A stretch of DNA of 64,000 nt from Tamarix chinensis (taxonomy: Eukaryota > Streptophyta > Magnoliopsida > Caryophyllales > Tamaricaceae). The stretch covers positions 42,252,110-42,316,109 of the forward strand of contig CM060173.1 of the NCBI GenBank assembly GCA_030549775.1. Direction: 5' to 3'. Every line of letters starts with the position of its first letter. The stretch's first letter is position 1. This document shows, piece by piece, positions 34,100-46,290 of this stretch. The position numbers were made by a program, and so were the translations under genes. Under the pieces are notes generated by a model, which worked only from the letters and a program-made list of their open reading frames with translations, had not been told where the DNA came from and ran no database searches.

Positions 34100-35100
34100 G
34101 TATGTTTTGAGCTCAAGAGGAAAATCCTTGAGGAAGGCCATTGCACTCCCTATTTTATTCATCTTAAAAGGGATAATTTGTACAAGGATTTTTAGATGGT
34201 ATATTGGTAGCTCTATATGAAGCAAGAGGTCCAAAATTTTTTCTCCCAATGTTTGACTTGTCAAAAAGTTAAGATTGAGCATAAGAGACCAGTAAGGTTA
34301 GTACCCACCACTAGACATTCTCGGGTGGAAGTGGGATAGTATATCTATGGATTTTGTGGTTGTTCTTTCATATACTAGTAGCATCTTCAATTCCATCTAG
34401 GTTATTATGGATCATCTAACTAAGTTAGTAATGTTCATACTAATGAAGGTGACATGGATTATGGAGCAACTATGTAACGCTTATAGGATTTACATCTTGA
34501 GACTACATAGGGTCACTAGAGACATTGTGTTTGACTAAGAATCCAAATTTTTATTGCACTTTTAGCATAAGTTGCAAGCCCCTTTTGGAATGCAGTTGAA
34601 GATTAGTACTACTTTTCACCCAACCATAGATGGACAGATAAAGAGGGTCATTCAAATGTTAGAGGAAATGCTTTGAGCATGTGTATTGGAATTTAGAGAC
34701 AATTGGGAGGAATGTCTGGACTTGATCTAGCTCTCCTAAAATAATAGTTACTATGTGATTATCTCAAGGGAACCTTTTGAATCCTTGTATGATATGAAGT
34801 GTCATATTCCTATGTGGTTAAATGACATTAGTGAGACAATCGTGTTGGGACCGAACATGATTGAGGAGATGACAAATGAGGTTAGAATGATTCAGGAACA
34901 TAAAATAGTATCCCAAAATGGGTAAAATAACTATGCACAACTAAAAAGATGAACCAATGTTTACGAGATGGGCAGTATATTCATTTTAATTGACATTCCC
35001 ACCAAGGGAGTAATGAGGTTTGGAAAGAAGGGTAAGCTCATACCAAGGTAAATTAGATTGTACAAGATATTAGAGTGAGTCAAAGAGGTTGTATATCAAT
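34100..35100 (+). pseudogene. Integrase remnant
   Basis: Integrase inserts the DNA copy in the genome. The N-terminal zinc-binding part survives as HCTPYFIHLKRDNLYKDF and FFSQCLTCQKVKIEHKRP. The core shows VIMDHLTKLVMFILMKVTW (family: VDRLTKSAHFLPVxTT) and FHPTIDGQIKRVIQMLEEML. In the family the last motif is DGQSERT; here the catalytic glutamate position is lysine (34641-34643). Stops are frequent. The C-terminal part near 34970-35170 keeps a PRYIGPF-like and HVSxLR(K)-like stretch (VFHVSKLRKYIADP). Confidence 0.85.
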
Positions 35101-35269
35101 TAGCACTATCTATAGAGTTATCTCAAGTGTATAATGTATTCCATGTTTCCAAGTTGAGGAAATACATAGCAGATCCTTCACACATTATCCAACCTAAGAT
35201 GTTAGAACTTGATGAGTCTCTAACTTATGAATAATGGCTAGTGAGCATTTTGGACATGAATATAAGAGA

Positions 35270-35395
35270 GATTCATACAAATATTGTCCCATTAATAGAG
35301 TTCCTTTGTTCATGACATGATGTCGAGGAGGCCACGTGGGAGGATGAGAAGGAGATTCGAGCAAAGTAACATGATTTGTTTTCTTAGTGTGTTAC
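35270..35395 (+). pseudogene. Chromodomain remnant at the end of pol
   Basis: After the integrase, the frame reads PLIEFLCS, stop, HDVEEATWEDEKEIRAK. This matches the C-terminal chromodomain of plant chromoviruses (usual: VLWRNHxVEEATWExExxMRxxYPxLF). It places the element in the chromovirus branch; with the RT and gag motifs, Tekay/Del is the best fit. The chromodomain guides integration to chromatin marks. The stop breaks it. Confidence 0.75.
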
Positions 35396-35544
35396 ATGTT
35401 AGTGTATCCTTTTTCTTTTAAGGGGGTAGTAACCCCTTTTCCTTGTTTATCAAATGAGATATGTCCCTTCTGATTTGTCTAATAATGTTGCTTGATTTTT
35501 TTTAATAGGCTTTGAAGACACAACCTCTTTTAAAGGGATAGTAC

Positions 35545-38500
35545 TAGAATACCTCAAATTTTTAATATTTGTAATATGAAAAATTCTAGTATTTAGGGGA
35601 TTTTGGATGATGTTTGATCATTATTTTAAACTATATTTTAGGTTTTATTTTAAAAAAGAATTGGAAAATTTGAGTAAAATAAGTTTCTTGGCATACTAGT
35701 CAATTAGTTTATGAATCGATATATCAATCTATCATTTTTAGGTTTACTTTTGTTCGATAGAACCAATCGACTAGCTTGAGGAACTAATCAGATTGTATGT
35801 AGAATAGTTAAATGGTCTAGCAAAACAAATTGATTGGTTTGTCAAGATGAGTGTTTTTTTAAGTTTTATTTTTTAGGAAAAAAATACTTTCATTAAAATA
35901 GAACCTTGATAATCTACCTCTGAGTTATTTCTAAGTAAACCCCATTGATCATTTATCTAGCATTAATTTTTTCCTCGATTGGATTTAAAGGTTTGATTTG
36001 GCAGAAAAATGGAAGGATGACCTCATATTTTGTCTTTTTCTTCCACTCTCATCTGTATGACTCTAAAACAGATGATTTGTTATAGACTATCACTACATTG
36101 CTAGAATATTCACTTCATATGTCGATCTGCCTATTTCCTATCTTGTGTTTAACCATTCTTTGGAAAATCTTAACATGCCTTCTCAAGAGATTCGACATTT
36201 GAGCTCTAGGACAGAAGTTAGCTTACTCTTGCTAAATCTTCCTGTTTAGCCAAAATTTGAATGGTAAAATTAGGTTTTTCAATTTGTTGCGCCCTCTCAC
36301 TCATTTCTTAAACTATTACTTAAATATAAATAACCCTAATCATCTTTTCACTTTACCTCTTTTCAACCACAAAAATATTCTGATTTTTCTCGACAATTAT
36401 GCTCCATTCTTCTCCACTTTGAGCTTTCATTCTAATTTATGTACCTTTTCTGGTCCTTTCTCTCCTCTTATTTTATCCTTAAGCAAGAAAGGGTTAGATT
36501 TGGGTAAAATTTGAGTTTGTTTTTAGATGATTTTCATAGAATCTACTTAGAGGTTTATAATAACTATTTATAGATTCTTCAATTTTAACTTCTTATTTCT
36601 AGGTTTCTGAGGTTAAGATTTTTTAACCAAAAGTTTCTCCTTCTTTGTGGGAAATTTTGCTAAACTTGAAGTATGTCATTATTATCTTTGAAATGTGACA
36701 TGACTAAGTATGTGAGCTACTGAACTCCAAAATTTTTTGACATTGTAAGCATATATAATATTGTTGGTATTTTAGTGATGCATGTTTGGGTATTTAAGAG
36801 TTTTGAGAAAAGTATTCTTTCATGAGAAATTAATTAATTCTATTTGAATACAACATGATTAGTGTATGAGCATGTGTAACATGTGTTTCTATAAATGGTT
36901 ATGTTACGATTTGATAAGTTTAGATGTTAGAGTCATAATCATATTTTAAATTCTTGTTATGTGGTGTCTAGAACCAAATCAATTGACTAGTTAAGCTAAA
37001 CCGATTGACCGATCCTTATAATAGTCAATTGGTTAGCCTAAACCGAACAATTAGGTTGTCTGCGGTAACCCTAGCTGCTCTTTGGTTAAACCTATTGATT
37101 TATATAAACAAACCAATCAACTAGTATTAGAACAGTCAAATAGTAGAATAAAAAAAATTAATTTGTTTAAGGGGAACTCTAGGGTTGGGCTAAGCTAAAT
37201 TAATCTACTAGTTAGCCTAAACCAATCAACTTGTTTAGCAAAAGAGTGTTCTTTTGTTTCTCTGAATATTGGTATGCTTTGAGATTTGATATTATGCTAT
37301 AATATGATTCCTTAATAATGAAAACACATATCTTTATGTGAATTGCATAACATATTGGATGGATTAATTGATTCATAATTCAAGATATCTCAAATAAGTT
37401 CCTTTCGAAGGTTTTAATGGGAAAATTAGAGTGTGTATGCCATGATGCTCCTAAAGGTTAGTGTAATCCAAATTATTGGGATAAGTGGAATATCTTGATA
37501 GATGGATTAAACTTAAATAAGAACTAATGATAATCCCACCACATGGTTTGGAGGGTAACAATAATCAAAATGGAATGATTGTGTGAATTTGTAGCTTGGT
37601 TGTTATTTGGAACTCAAGTGATAACATAACCTTAGAGAGTACCACACTAATCACTTAAAGTGAAAGATGATCAAACAATGTACGAATCGTGATTACTCGA
37701 TCCTCAATTAGCTACCGGGGGTCAGTTAACCTTCGGTCATTTATTGATGCCTTCAAGCTTTGCTTTTAGGTGGGATCCTAGTAGATCACAATGCCTTACC
37801 TACTCTAGACATAAATTATGTACTAGGGGGTATCAATACTAGAGGGTCTCTTCATCTAAGTGTTTTATCAGCTTTAACTAGAACTTATCTCCAGTTATGA
37901 TTACCTTTCTTTAGCCAGACTTTATGTCCTTTGGTTTGGATAGGTTTCAATGGTATGTTAGAGTATGGGGTGGTAATCAATCCATCAATTGAGAAAATGA
38001 ATAATGGCTTGTATATAATTAATATAATATATTATGTAAAATTGGGAAATGGACCTAATAGGATACTTATGTAAGTGGACAATAGAAGGGCCTAATGATC
38101 TATAAAATAAATTTTTATTAATCATACATTTTTATTCATGATATCTATGTTGTATTGGTATGCATGATGACTTATAAGTTGTTTAATTCTTTGCATGGAA
38201 TGAAATTCTAATGCATTATTTGTTCATGATTGAGCATGTATATATAATTTTATGGTGTAAGTATGATATGTGATTAGTATGATTTTCCTATTATGTTATG
38301 GCCCTATATGCTTGTGAGACCCATCGAGTAGGTAACTTGGATTACTCAATACTTAGCATATTGATATAATCATTTGTTTAGTCACCTACTCAATCATGCA
38401 AGCAAAAAAACATGTGTAAGTTTTTAAGGATAGGTGGTAGTAGCCTACCTTGTGTTGGGCTTGTGGGACTGAAAGTGTGGACACTTGGGGGAATTTAAAT

Positions 38501-38862
38501 GGTCCTTAATGCATCATGGTTTGGTTCCTTTCCCTATTGTCATTTCATCTCCATTGTATTTTAGTACCTTCATCCTATTGTATTTTGAGGAATTTTAGAT
38601 GTTTTTGAGACCCTACATGGCCCCATTTGTAAAAATTTAAGATCGCTATTTCCATAATATATGTTATACACACTTTATTTCTTGCTTTATTTTGGTTGGT
38701 TGGTTTTATTAACCTTTTATCTAATGTGGGATGAGTGGAAGACCTCTATCATATATTAGGTGTGGTAGTAATACTCTATTTTTCCTAGGTGTATTTCATA
38801 TTTTTATCTTCTGCAATGTTTGAAAGTGAAAAATGCCGATAGTGAAAAATGGGGGTGATATA
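35545..38862 (+). mobile_element. LTR A3 (family A), probable 3' LTR of the gag-pol remnant
   Basis: Starts TAGAATACCTC (expected TGTAATACCTC) after TTTTAAAGGGATAGTAC, a possible polypurine tract, 150 bp after the pol end. Ends near GGGGGTGATATA at 38862. About 3.3 kb and colinear with A1 and A2, with TATAAATA at 36325-36332 and the inverted-repeat box at about 38331-38368. I found no good target duplication (AGTAC left, CACAT right), which fits a 3' LTR rather than a solo LTR. Against this, the LTR on the other side of gag-pol is family C, and a family C LTR with its own purine tract starts at 39483. Confidence 0.65.
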
Positions 38863-39482
38863 CACATGGTGACATTGTTTTTTATTGCAACACAAGTTTA
38901 TCCTACATAATACCCTACAACACACGACTCAAATTACCTCTAGATGCATAAATTGTTATTTCTTGCTTACAAAACCTAGTGTTTATGGAGAGTACAAGTT
39001 ACAAGTTTCTTCATTAAAATTAGTAATTAACCTACACAATGGAAAATCTAATAAGATACTTCACCTTATGGACTAATTAATGTAAAAAACAAAACATGTA
39101 AAATTCATCCTAAAAAGGGCTAAAAATGTGCACTTATGGAGTGTTATCATTCATCCATAGTAATAGCCATAGGGGGTGTTATTAGGCTTGCTCTCATTCT
39201 TTCCAAAATTCTTCAAAAATTCCTTAGTGTACTTTTCTTGGTTAATAAAAGTCCAATCATTTAAATTTTTTGATTTGAATACCAAGAAAATATGATAACT
39301 CCCTCATCATGTCACTACTTAAATCCAAAACAATTATAACATAAAGACATCTCAATAAGTAACATAAAATACAACTGATGGTAAGGAAAATACTACTCCA
39401 AAATAACCTAAGTCAAATAAGAGTAGGACATGAGGGTTCAAATATCTAAAATACAAAACAAATGCCTCTAAGAGGATAGTGA
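38863..39482. other. Unassigned AT-rich sequence between A3 and C4
   Basis: No gene or known repeat is recognised. A 63-codon frame at 38885-39076 has no recognisable motif. The purine-rich AAGAGGATAGTGA at 39470-39482 abuts the start of C4 and could be its polypurine tract, in which case this stretch is 3' internal sequence of an LTR element. Confidence 0.45.
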
Positions 39483-41076
39483 TGTAATGTCTTATTAATT
39501 TTTAAAGACCTTAATTAACTCATGATTAATTTTCCTAGAGAAATAAAATATTTTAGGTATTATATCTTATTGTATCTTTAACTATGATTAAAATAAGTAA
39601 TAAAACTTAAATGTAAAGTTTTCCTAAATTCTTTTTATTTCCATAAAGCTATTTAAGCCATTTTTAGCTATCAAATTTTTTTAAGACTCTTTTAAATTGT
39701 GTATATTTTTCCCTATATTTTTTTAATATATTACTATGAATCTTATAGTGGTTTAAATAATGCATTTTCTTGTTAGAGTTTAAGCACAAATTTCTCCCAT
39801 TTTTACATCCATAAGGCCTTTTTAGCTAACAAAAAAATTAATTTTTTTATAAATATTTTTTTAATGAGATATCTGGGTCCCAAATCATTTAAAATACTTA
39901 TTCAAAAGTTTTGTAATTTTTTAATCGTTTGACTATTTCTCTTTGACTTTATTCACAAATTGGAGTGTGTAAGTTTGAGCTTAAAAAATGCATCATATTG
40001 AAATGCCTCAAAAATTAAAATTTTATTATTTATTATTAAATAATATTTTATTATGAAAATTTATTCAATAACTTATTTTTATTAAAATAAAAGGAAATTA
40101 ATTAGGGCAAATTAATAAGAAATTATAGAATAATTTTAATAAGAGGAAATTTGGGTATTTTAACTAATTAAAGATTTTAATTTGGAAATTAATTAAATAA
40201 ATTATTTTATTTAAATTATTAAGGCTAAAATAGTTTCAAATTAATATAAATTTTACAAATAATTTAATTGAAGAAAAGTAGGGTGTTTTGCTAATTAAAA
40301 TGGAATTTATGGAAAATCTTTTAAAACTATTATTTAGGCAAAAAATAGATTTAAATATTATTTTAATTAAATATTATTATTATGAAATATCCCAAATATT
40401 TTAATTAATTTAAATAGTCAATCTAATTTTTTTTTCCTTTTTCCCTTTTCCTTTTTCTTTTTCTTTCTTCCTTTTCTTCCTTTTCTTCCTTTTTATTTCT
40501 TTTTCTTCTTCCTTTCTTTTTCTTTTTCTTTTCCTCCCCGAATTGAGCATGTCCCAGCATCCCAGTCTTCCTCTTTTTTTTTTCCTTTCCTTCAGCTAGC
40601 CCAGCCCACACGGCCATCGCCCTTCTGCTGTTCCCCTCTGCGCTGCATTTTATATTTTTTTCCCAAAATGCAGCGTTCTATTTAAACGCTTCCCTCCTTA
40701 CGCCCGACCGCCTGGTCTGCCCTTTTTTTCTTTCTTTTTTTTCCCTGAACTGCCCAGCCCGCGCAGTCTTTTCTTTCTTCTTCCTCCTTCCTCCCTCCCC
40801 CCGTCGACGTCGAGCACCTGTAACTGCACTGCCGCCCAACCGAGGTTTTTGCCGCCGGTTACGGCCGTTTTGACTAGCTATTTTTCTTCCTCTCACTCCC
40901 CTCTGAATCGCCATCCCTTTTGACCCCAACCACTCCCCCATTTCTCGCACGATCTCCCTCTCCCCTGGCCACTTGCAGACCATGACCGGGAGTGTGTCGG
41001 TTGTCCTCGTCGGTCGGTTCCCAATCCTTCCTACCACTCCCCCACTTTCCCTTTGACCCTAACTTCCTTTCAAGCC

Positions 41077-41084
41077 TATAAATA
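41077..41084 (+). promoter_or_regulatory. TATA box of LTR B3
   Basis: TATAAATA at the end of the C/T-rich block that starts near 40430. About 80-460 bp downstream lie two diverged copies of a leader segment (CAAACTCTTCCTTGCTCCTC at 41211 and 41410), a duplication of roughly 200 bp. Confidence 0.6.
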
Positions 41085-41210
41085 TACCCCATAGTAGTAT
41101 TGAGTCGAGTTTTTTAGCTCAAGTTCATAAGATGCCTTCCTTCACGCCACTACCCCTTTAGACACCTCGTCTGCCACCTCCAGCCAACTTTGCCGCCATA
41201 TCTGGCCACC

Positions 41211-41570
41211 AAACTCTTCCTTGCTCCTCCCTCTAGCTAATCGAACCATCCATCCCCCTTGATTTCTCTTACACAAGCCACCCCGGCTATGCGAATTAGC
41301 CTTCCCGATCAACCTTGTTTTCTGCATCGACTACCCTTTGCACCACCCTTAGCCACCTCTTCTACCGCTGTCGCCGCTTCTTCTACCTCCCATTCTCTTC
41401 TGTCCACCAAACTCTTCCTTGCTCCTCCCTCTAGCTAACCAAATCATCTATCCCCCTTGATTTCTCCTACACAAGCCACCCCGGCTGTGCGAATTAGCCT
41501 TCCCAATCAACCTTGTTTTTAGCCTCCACCACCCTTTGTGCCACCCTTAGCCACCTCTTATGCCGATGTC
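41211..41570 (+). repeat. Tandem duplication of about 199 bp in the B3 leader
   Basis: CAAACTCTTCCTTGCTCCTC begins at 41211 and again at 41410. ACAAGCCACCCCGGCT and GATCAACCTTGTTTT or AATCAACCTTGTTTT follow in both copies. B3' has one similar segment (about 49600-49690), so the duplication belongs to B3. Confidence 0.8.
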
Positions 41571-42783
41571 GTCGTTTCTTCCACCTCCCATTCTCTTCTT
41601 CAGACCCTCCTCTATCTCCCCTACCTTTCTTTTCCTCTTTTTCCCTCTCTTCCTCTCTTTCTCTTCTTCTTCCCTATTCGGCCACCACCACCATCGCCGT
41701 GTGCCGCCACCTTTGGCTGCACCACCACCATCATTTTGTTCCTCTCCTTCTAGGCAATCATAATCACCCTTACTTCCACCCTTCTTCTTCTTATTTTTTC
41801 CCAACCTTTAACTTTTCCCCTTTTCTTATCTTTATTCGGTCGCCGTCGTGCACCACCACTGATGCTGCCTATCCCCGCCAGCCTAAGGTTGAACCCTAGA
41901 CCCTCTCAACCCTTTTCCCTAATTTTTCAAGCCTTAAATTATTTTATTTTATTTATTATAATATAAATCCTATTATTATTATTTCTATTATTAATATGTA
42001 TTAGTATTATTACTATTAATATTAAAGTTCTTATTATTATTATTCTGTTGAGGGCCGAAGCCCTATTATACTTTTAATTCGATTTTATTGTTATTAGAAT
42101 TATTATTATTGATATTATCTTTAATTTTATTAGTACTACTACTACTACTACTACTGTTGCTGCTGCTGCTATCATTATTATTATTTTCAAGTGTTAGTAT
42201 TATTATTTTATATAGGGTTGAAACCCTATTATGCTTATTTTAAATTTTAGTAGTAGTATTATAAATATTGTGTCTTATTATTAGGGTATTGGTATTTTTA
42301 TTATTATTAGTATTAATTTATTATTACTCAATGTAGGGTGGAAACCCCGCTTCTTTTTATCTTCAAATATTATCCTTACTACTATTACCATTATGATTAT
42401 TATTATTACAATAATATTATAGTTTTTATCATCATTATTATCATTATTATTTCATCACTATTATTATTACTAAATTTGGTTATTTATATTACTAATATTA
42501 TTATTATTAGTATTAGTTTAGTAAAGGGGGTGAAGCCTTTATGTCACCATGTTTTTGAGTAATGTCATTTTTATTATTATTGTTACTATTTTATTATTCT
42601 TGTTAATATTAATATTGATATTATTTTTAGTATTTTTGCTATTATTATTTTAATATTTTATCAAAAGCCTAGTCTTATAATAAGTTAGTGATCAATAGTA
42701 TTTTTGATAGGAGGGAGTCTAATTTTAGCTTTTCCCTCCTATTAGGTAAAACCAATCAAAACCCTAAGGAGGAATAGGAGTGT

Positions 42784-42813
42784 GCTCCAAGACCGGTGTC
42801 ATTTTAGGTAAGG
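42784..42813 (+). promoter_or_regulatory. Conserved GCTCCAAGACCGG and donor-like motif in B3
   Basis: GCTCCAAGACCGGTGTCATT is followed by TTAGGTAAGG. The same pair occurs in B4 (minus, 55133-55160). B3' keeps the first part (51913) but has TTAGACAAGG in place of the donor (51933). B2 (about 21763-21795, minus) and B0 (3700-3720) keep the donor with a weaker first part. Confidence 0.55.
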
Positions 42814-43119
42814 GTGTTACTAAGGTCTTTGTGTGTCTATATACATTATGTGCTTCGCATGCTGCATATGTATCCGATGTTTGTCTTTATTAATTATGTC
42901 ATATGTGGTATGATGTGGAGTTGAAGTATGCTTTCGTGTATTTGCATGGCATGTGTATTATGTATAGGTGATGATATGTGTTGTTACCCTGAAAGACATG
43001 CATGTGAGGATGTTGATGTGGTTTGTGTGGGAGAAAGGATGAACAGGGAGGATGGGGAAAGAAGTTGACCAAGGGATGTGAGTTGACCTAAGTATTTTAA
43101 TGATTCATGAGTGCCAGAA

Positions 43120-43620
43120 TAATATGAGAAATTTAGGGTTTCATGTAAGAGAATATAATTTATTGTTTCGTGTGGGAGAATCTAATTTATGGTTTTGCAT
43201 GGTTTTGTGTGAGAGGAATTAATTTATGGTGTTATGTGGGAGAATCTAACTTATGATTTTATATGGGAGAATCTAAATTATGACCTTATATAGGATATTG
43301 TAATTTATGATGTTGTATGGGAGAATGTAATTTATGATGTTATATAGGAGAATCTAATTTATGGTTTTGTATGAGATGATCTAATGTAGGGTTTTGTATG
43401 GATGAATATCTAGTTTTATATGGTTTGAATTTAGAGTTTGGTAAGGATGAATCCTTGGTTTTTTTATGTTTTGAATTTAGCGTTTGGTATGGATGAATCT
43501 TTAGTTTTATATGGTTTGAATTTAGGGTTTGGTATGGACAAATCTTTAGGTTTTATATGGTTTGAATCTAAGGTTTGGCATGGATGAATCTTTCATTTTG
43601 TGTGGATTGAATTTAGTGTT
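43120..43620 (+). repeat. Two tandem-repeat blocks in LTR B3
   Basis: About 43130-43400 repeats a 31-34 bp unit of the type GGGAGAATCTAATTTATG plus GTTTTGTAT or GTTATAT. About 43400-43620 repeats a unit of about 50-60 bp of the type TTTGAATTTAGGGTTTGG plus TATGGATGAATC. The 108-codon frame at 43562-43888 is a by-product. B4 carries the same blocks reversed at about 54340-54880. Confidence 0.8.
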
Positions 43621-44190
43621 TTGTATGAATGGATCTAGGGTTTTTCATGGTGTATTTTATGACGTTGCATGGAAGAATCTAATACAGAGTTTTGTATGGA
43701 TGGATTTGGGGTTTACATGGGTGAAACTAGGGTTGCATGGGAGCTTAGGGTTTTGCATGAGAAAGTTTGAAGGTTTACATAGGAAGGTTAGCATATGCAT
43801 GGGAGTAAGATTTACGTGTGAAAAGTTGACTTGGGATGTAAGGAAGGTAATAGAAGATTTATTTGGGTTGTTAGAAAGTTTTGGGTGAAAAATAATACAT
43901 AGGACATTATAAGGGTATCGAGGAGGCCAAATTAGGGTTTGGAGTGGTTAACTATGGTTTGTTGTGGTTAATTAGGGTTTGATGTAGCTGCTTAGGGTTT
44001 TTGTTGTATGATTTGTAATTGGTAATTAAAGTGTAATTATGATCATAGAGTTTATGATTTGTGATGTGTGATGATTTATGCATGTCTAGGGCGAAAGCTT
44101 TTGAATAAGGTACTTAGGATACTAATCATTTAAAGTGGAAGATTATTGAGTTGGGTCCAACTGATCCACCAGTTAAGAATAGTGGTTAGG

Positions 44191-45039
44191 TACCATATGG
44201 GAATTGCAAAGCATGTCATCAAGCAGCCCTTTAGGTACATTAGGCATAGCTCTGGATGGGTTGTTCTGAAGTTTGAAGATCAATTTGACAAAAGTCGAGC
44301 CCTAGCAGGGGGTCCTTACATTATCAAAGATAAGGCTTTTGTGCTGAAGGAGATCCCTAGTCTCTTTTCCTTTGGGAGAGAAGAGATTACAAAAGTTCCA
44401 GTATGGGTTAGATTGGTTAACCTCCCTATGGAGCTATGGAACTGTGAAGCAATAAGTGAAATTGCTTCCTTTATAGGTAAGCCAATTCTGATTGATGACT
44501 TTACTTATGAAAAGTCAAAGATTGAGTATGGCAGAGTATTGGTTGAAATTGATCTTAAAGGAAAACTTCCCTCATCCATTAAGGTTAAAACTGATGATGA
44601 TGAATATACCCAGACTATAGAATATGAGGATTTACCCCTGGTATGTGGTTGCTGTGGAGCTTTGGGACATCTAGAGAAGAGTTATCAGCAGAATCAGAAG
44701 AGCAATAGGGAGAATATTGTTAACCATGTCTCGAAATCTTTCCATCCCCCTCCCTTTGAGGAACCTATGCAGGTCAAGGAAAAAGCTACTGAAACTAAAG
44801 ACAGAACATACCAAAAGGGTAAGCACACCAATCTCACCCCTGCTGAGTATGAGGCTAAACTAGAAGAGCAAAATTGTGGTCAAGAGGACCAGAGAGAGGA
44901 GGTTCCTGCTCCTATCCCCTCTGTGGATGTTGTGCCTGACTCCCAAGTGGAAGACCAGAGACAGAATAAAGGGAAAAAGCCCTTACTGAGTTTTGAGACC
45001 TCCTTGACCCCCTCTGCCCCCTGTCAAGCAGAGAATTAA
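44191..45039 (+). pseudogene. LINE ORF1 remnant (DUF4283 and zinc knuckle)
   Basis: ORF1 proteins of plant L1 elements bind element RNA. The frame holds a DUF4283-like part (GWVVLKFEDQFDKSRALAGG, then VPVWVRLVNLPMELWN), followed by CGCCGALGHLEKSY, a CCHC knuckle whose last cysteine is tyrosine. The C-terminal half is acidic and polar. The open frame actually begins at 44146, but its first 15 codons (MSWVQLIHQLRIVVR) are B3 LTR sequence upstream of the insertion point; the true N-terminal part of ORF1 was lost by 5' truncation. Confidence 0.85.
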
Positions 45040-45204
45040 AAGAAAGGGGGATAATGCAAAAACACAGGAAATGCAAGACCAAGTGGAAGTATCTGGATGG
45101 CAACAGGTGGTGTCCAAGGCTGCTAAAAGAAAGAAAAGAAGTGCAACCAGGCAACAGAAAAGAAAAGGGACCAAAAGGATATTGTCAAAACCTGAAAAGG
45201 TTTC

Positions 45205-46290
45205 ATGAATATGCTCATATGGAATATTAGGGGAGGGGGTTCTCCCCTAAAACAAAAAATAACTGAGGAAAATGTATAAAGATAATGCTTGTTCCATTAT
45301 TGGTCTTTTAGAAACCAAGCTGGACACTCAGAAAGTCCAACTCCTCAAGGAGAGTTACTTTCGAGGCTGGAATCACCATGACAACTTCCTTAATCACCCA
45401 AATGGAAGGCTACTCCTCTTATGGAACCCTAATTCAACTGATTGAGGTATCCCTCCAATCTCTGACTGGTCTAGTTCATGATATTAAAACTGGTATTACT
45501 GTTACTTTGACAGTGATCTATGGCCTGTATAGTATTAGAGACAGAAAAGGCTTGTAGGAAGCTCTCATGTTGAGAGCTAGAAGTGTAAAAGGGGCCTGGA
45601 TTGTAGCAGGGGATTTCAACTATCCTCTTAATGCCTCTGACTGAAGTGGAGCAAGACCTGTCACTGATTATGAAATAGCAGACTTCAAATCATGTTGTCT
45701 AGTGACACAGTTGGCTGACATCCCCTCCACTGGTTGTTTCCACACCTTTGTTAGAAAAAATGTTACATGCAAACTTGATCGAGCCATGATGAATGCTGAA
45801 GGGTTTGCCTCTGGTCTACAAGCTGAAGCAAACTTCTTAGCCCCTGGCAGCTCCTTTGATCATTCTCCCTGTATTATTTCCCTGGGCAAGCCTCAACCCA
45901 GAAAGAGATCCTTTCAATTCTATAATATGTGGTGTGATCACCCTAAATTCAATGTTGTGGTCAGTAAAGTTTGGAGGTTCTCTCACTGTGGAACTTTTCA
46001 GTTCAATCTTTGCAAAAAATTGTCTATGCTAAAACAGGAGTTAAGGAATTTAAACCTGCATGATTTCTCCCATATTATTGCTAGAGCTAACCTTGCAGAA
46101 TCCCAACTCAAGGCAGCTCAAGAGGAGGTAATGGCAGCACAGCCCATTAAGGGTCTGGATACACTGAGTGGCCTTACAAAAAAGGCAAAATTCCTTAATA
46201 ATGCTGCAGCCAGTTTTGTGTCCCAGATCAACAAGAACAAGTTCCTGTTTGGAATGGACCAAAACTCAAAAATTCTTCTTTGATATGCTA
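45205..46290 (+). pseudogene. LINE endonuclease remnant
   Basis: The apurinic-type endonuclease nicks target DNA to start LINE insertion. It starts MNMLIWNIRGGGSPLKQK near 45208, then a stop. LLETKLDTQKVQLLKE keeps the ETK motif. GDFN is at 45609-45620, and TCKLDRAMMN and FDHSP (usual SDHSP) follow in the frame 45702-46283. At least three stops lie before 45660, so it is inactive. Confidence 0.85.

Noticed and set aside
33818..34282. 154-codon minus frame
   Set aside because: It is a shadow of the degenerate RNase H/integrase region, which is clearly coded on the + strand.
43562..43888. 108-codon frame with repeated FGMDE/FVWMD-like segments
   Set aside because: The repeats come from DNA tandem repeats in LTR B3; B4 has the same blocks without an equivalent frame.
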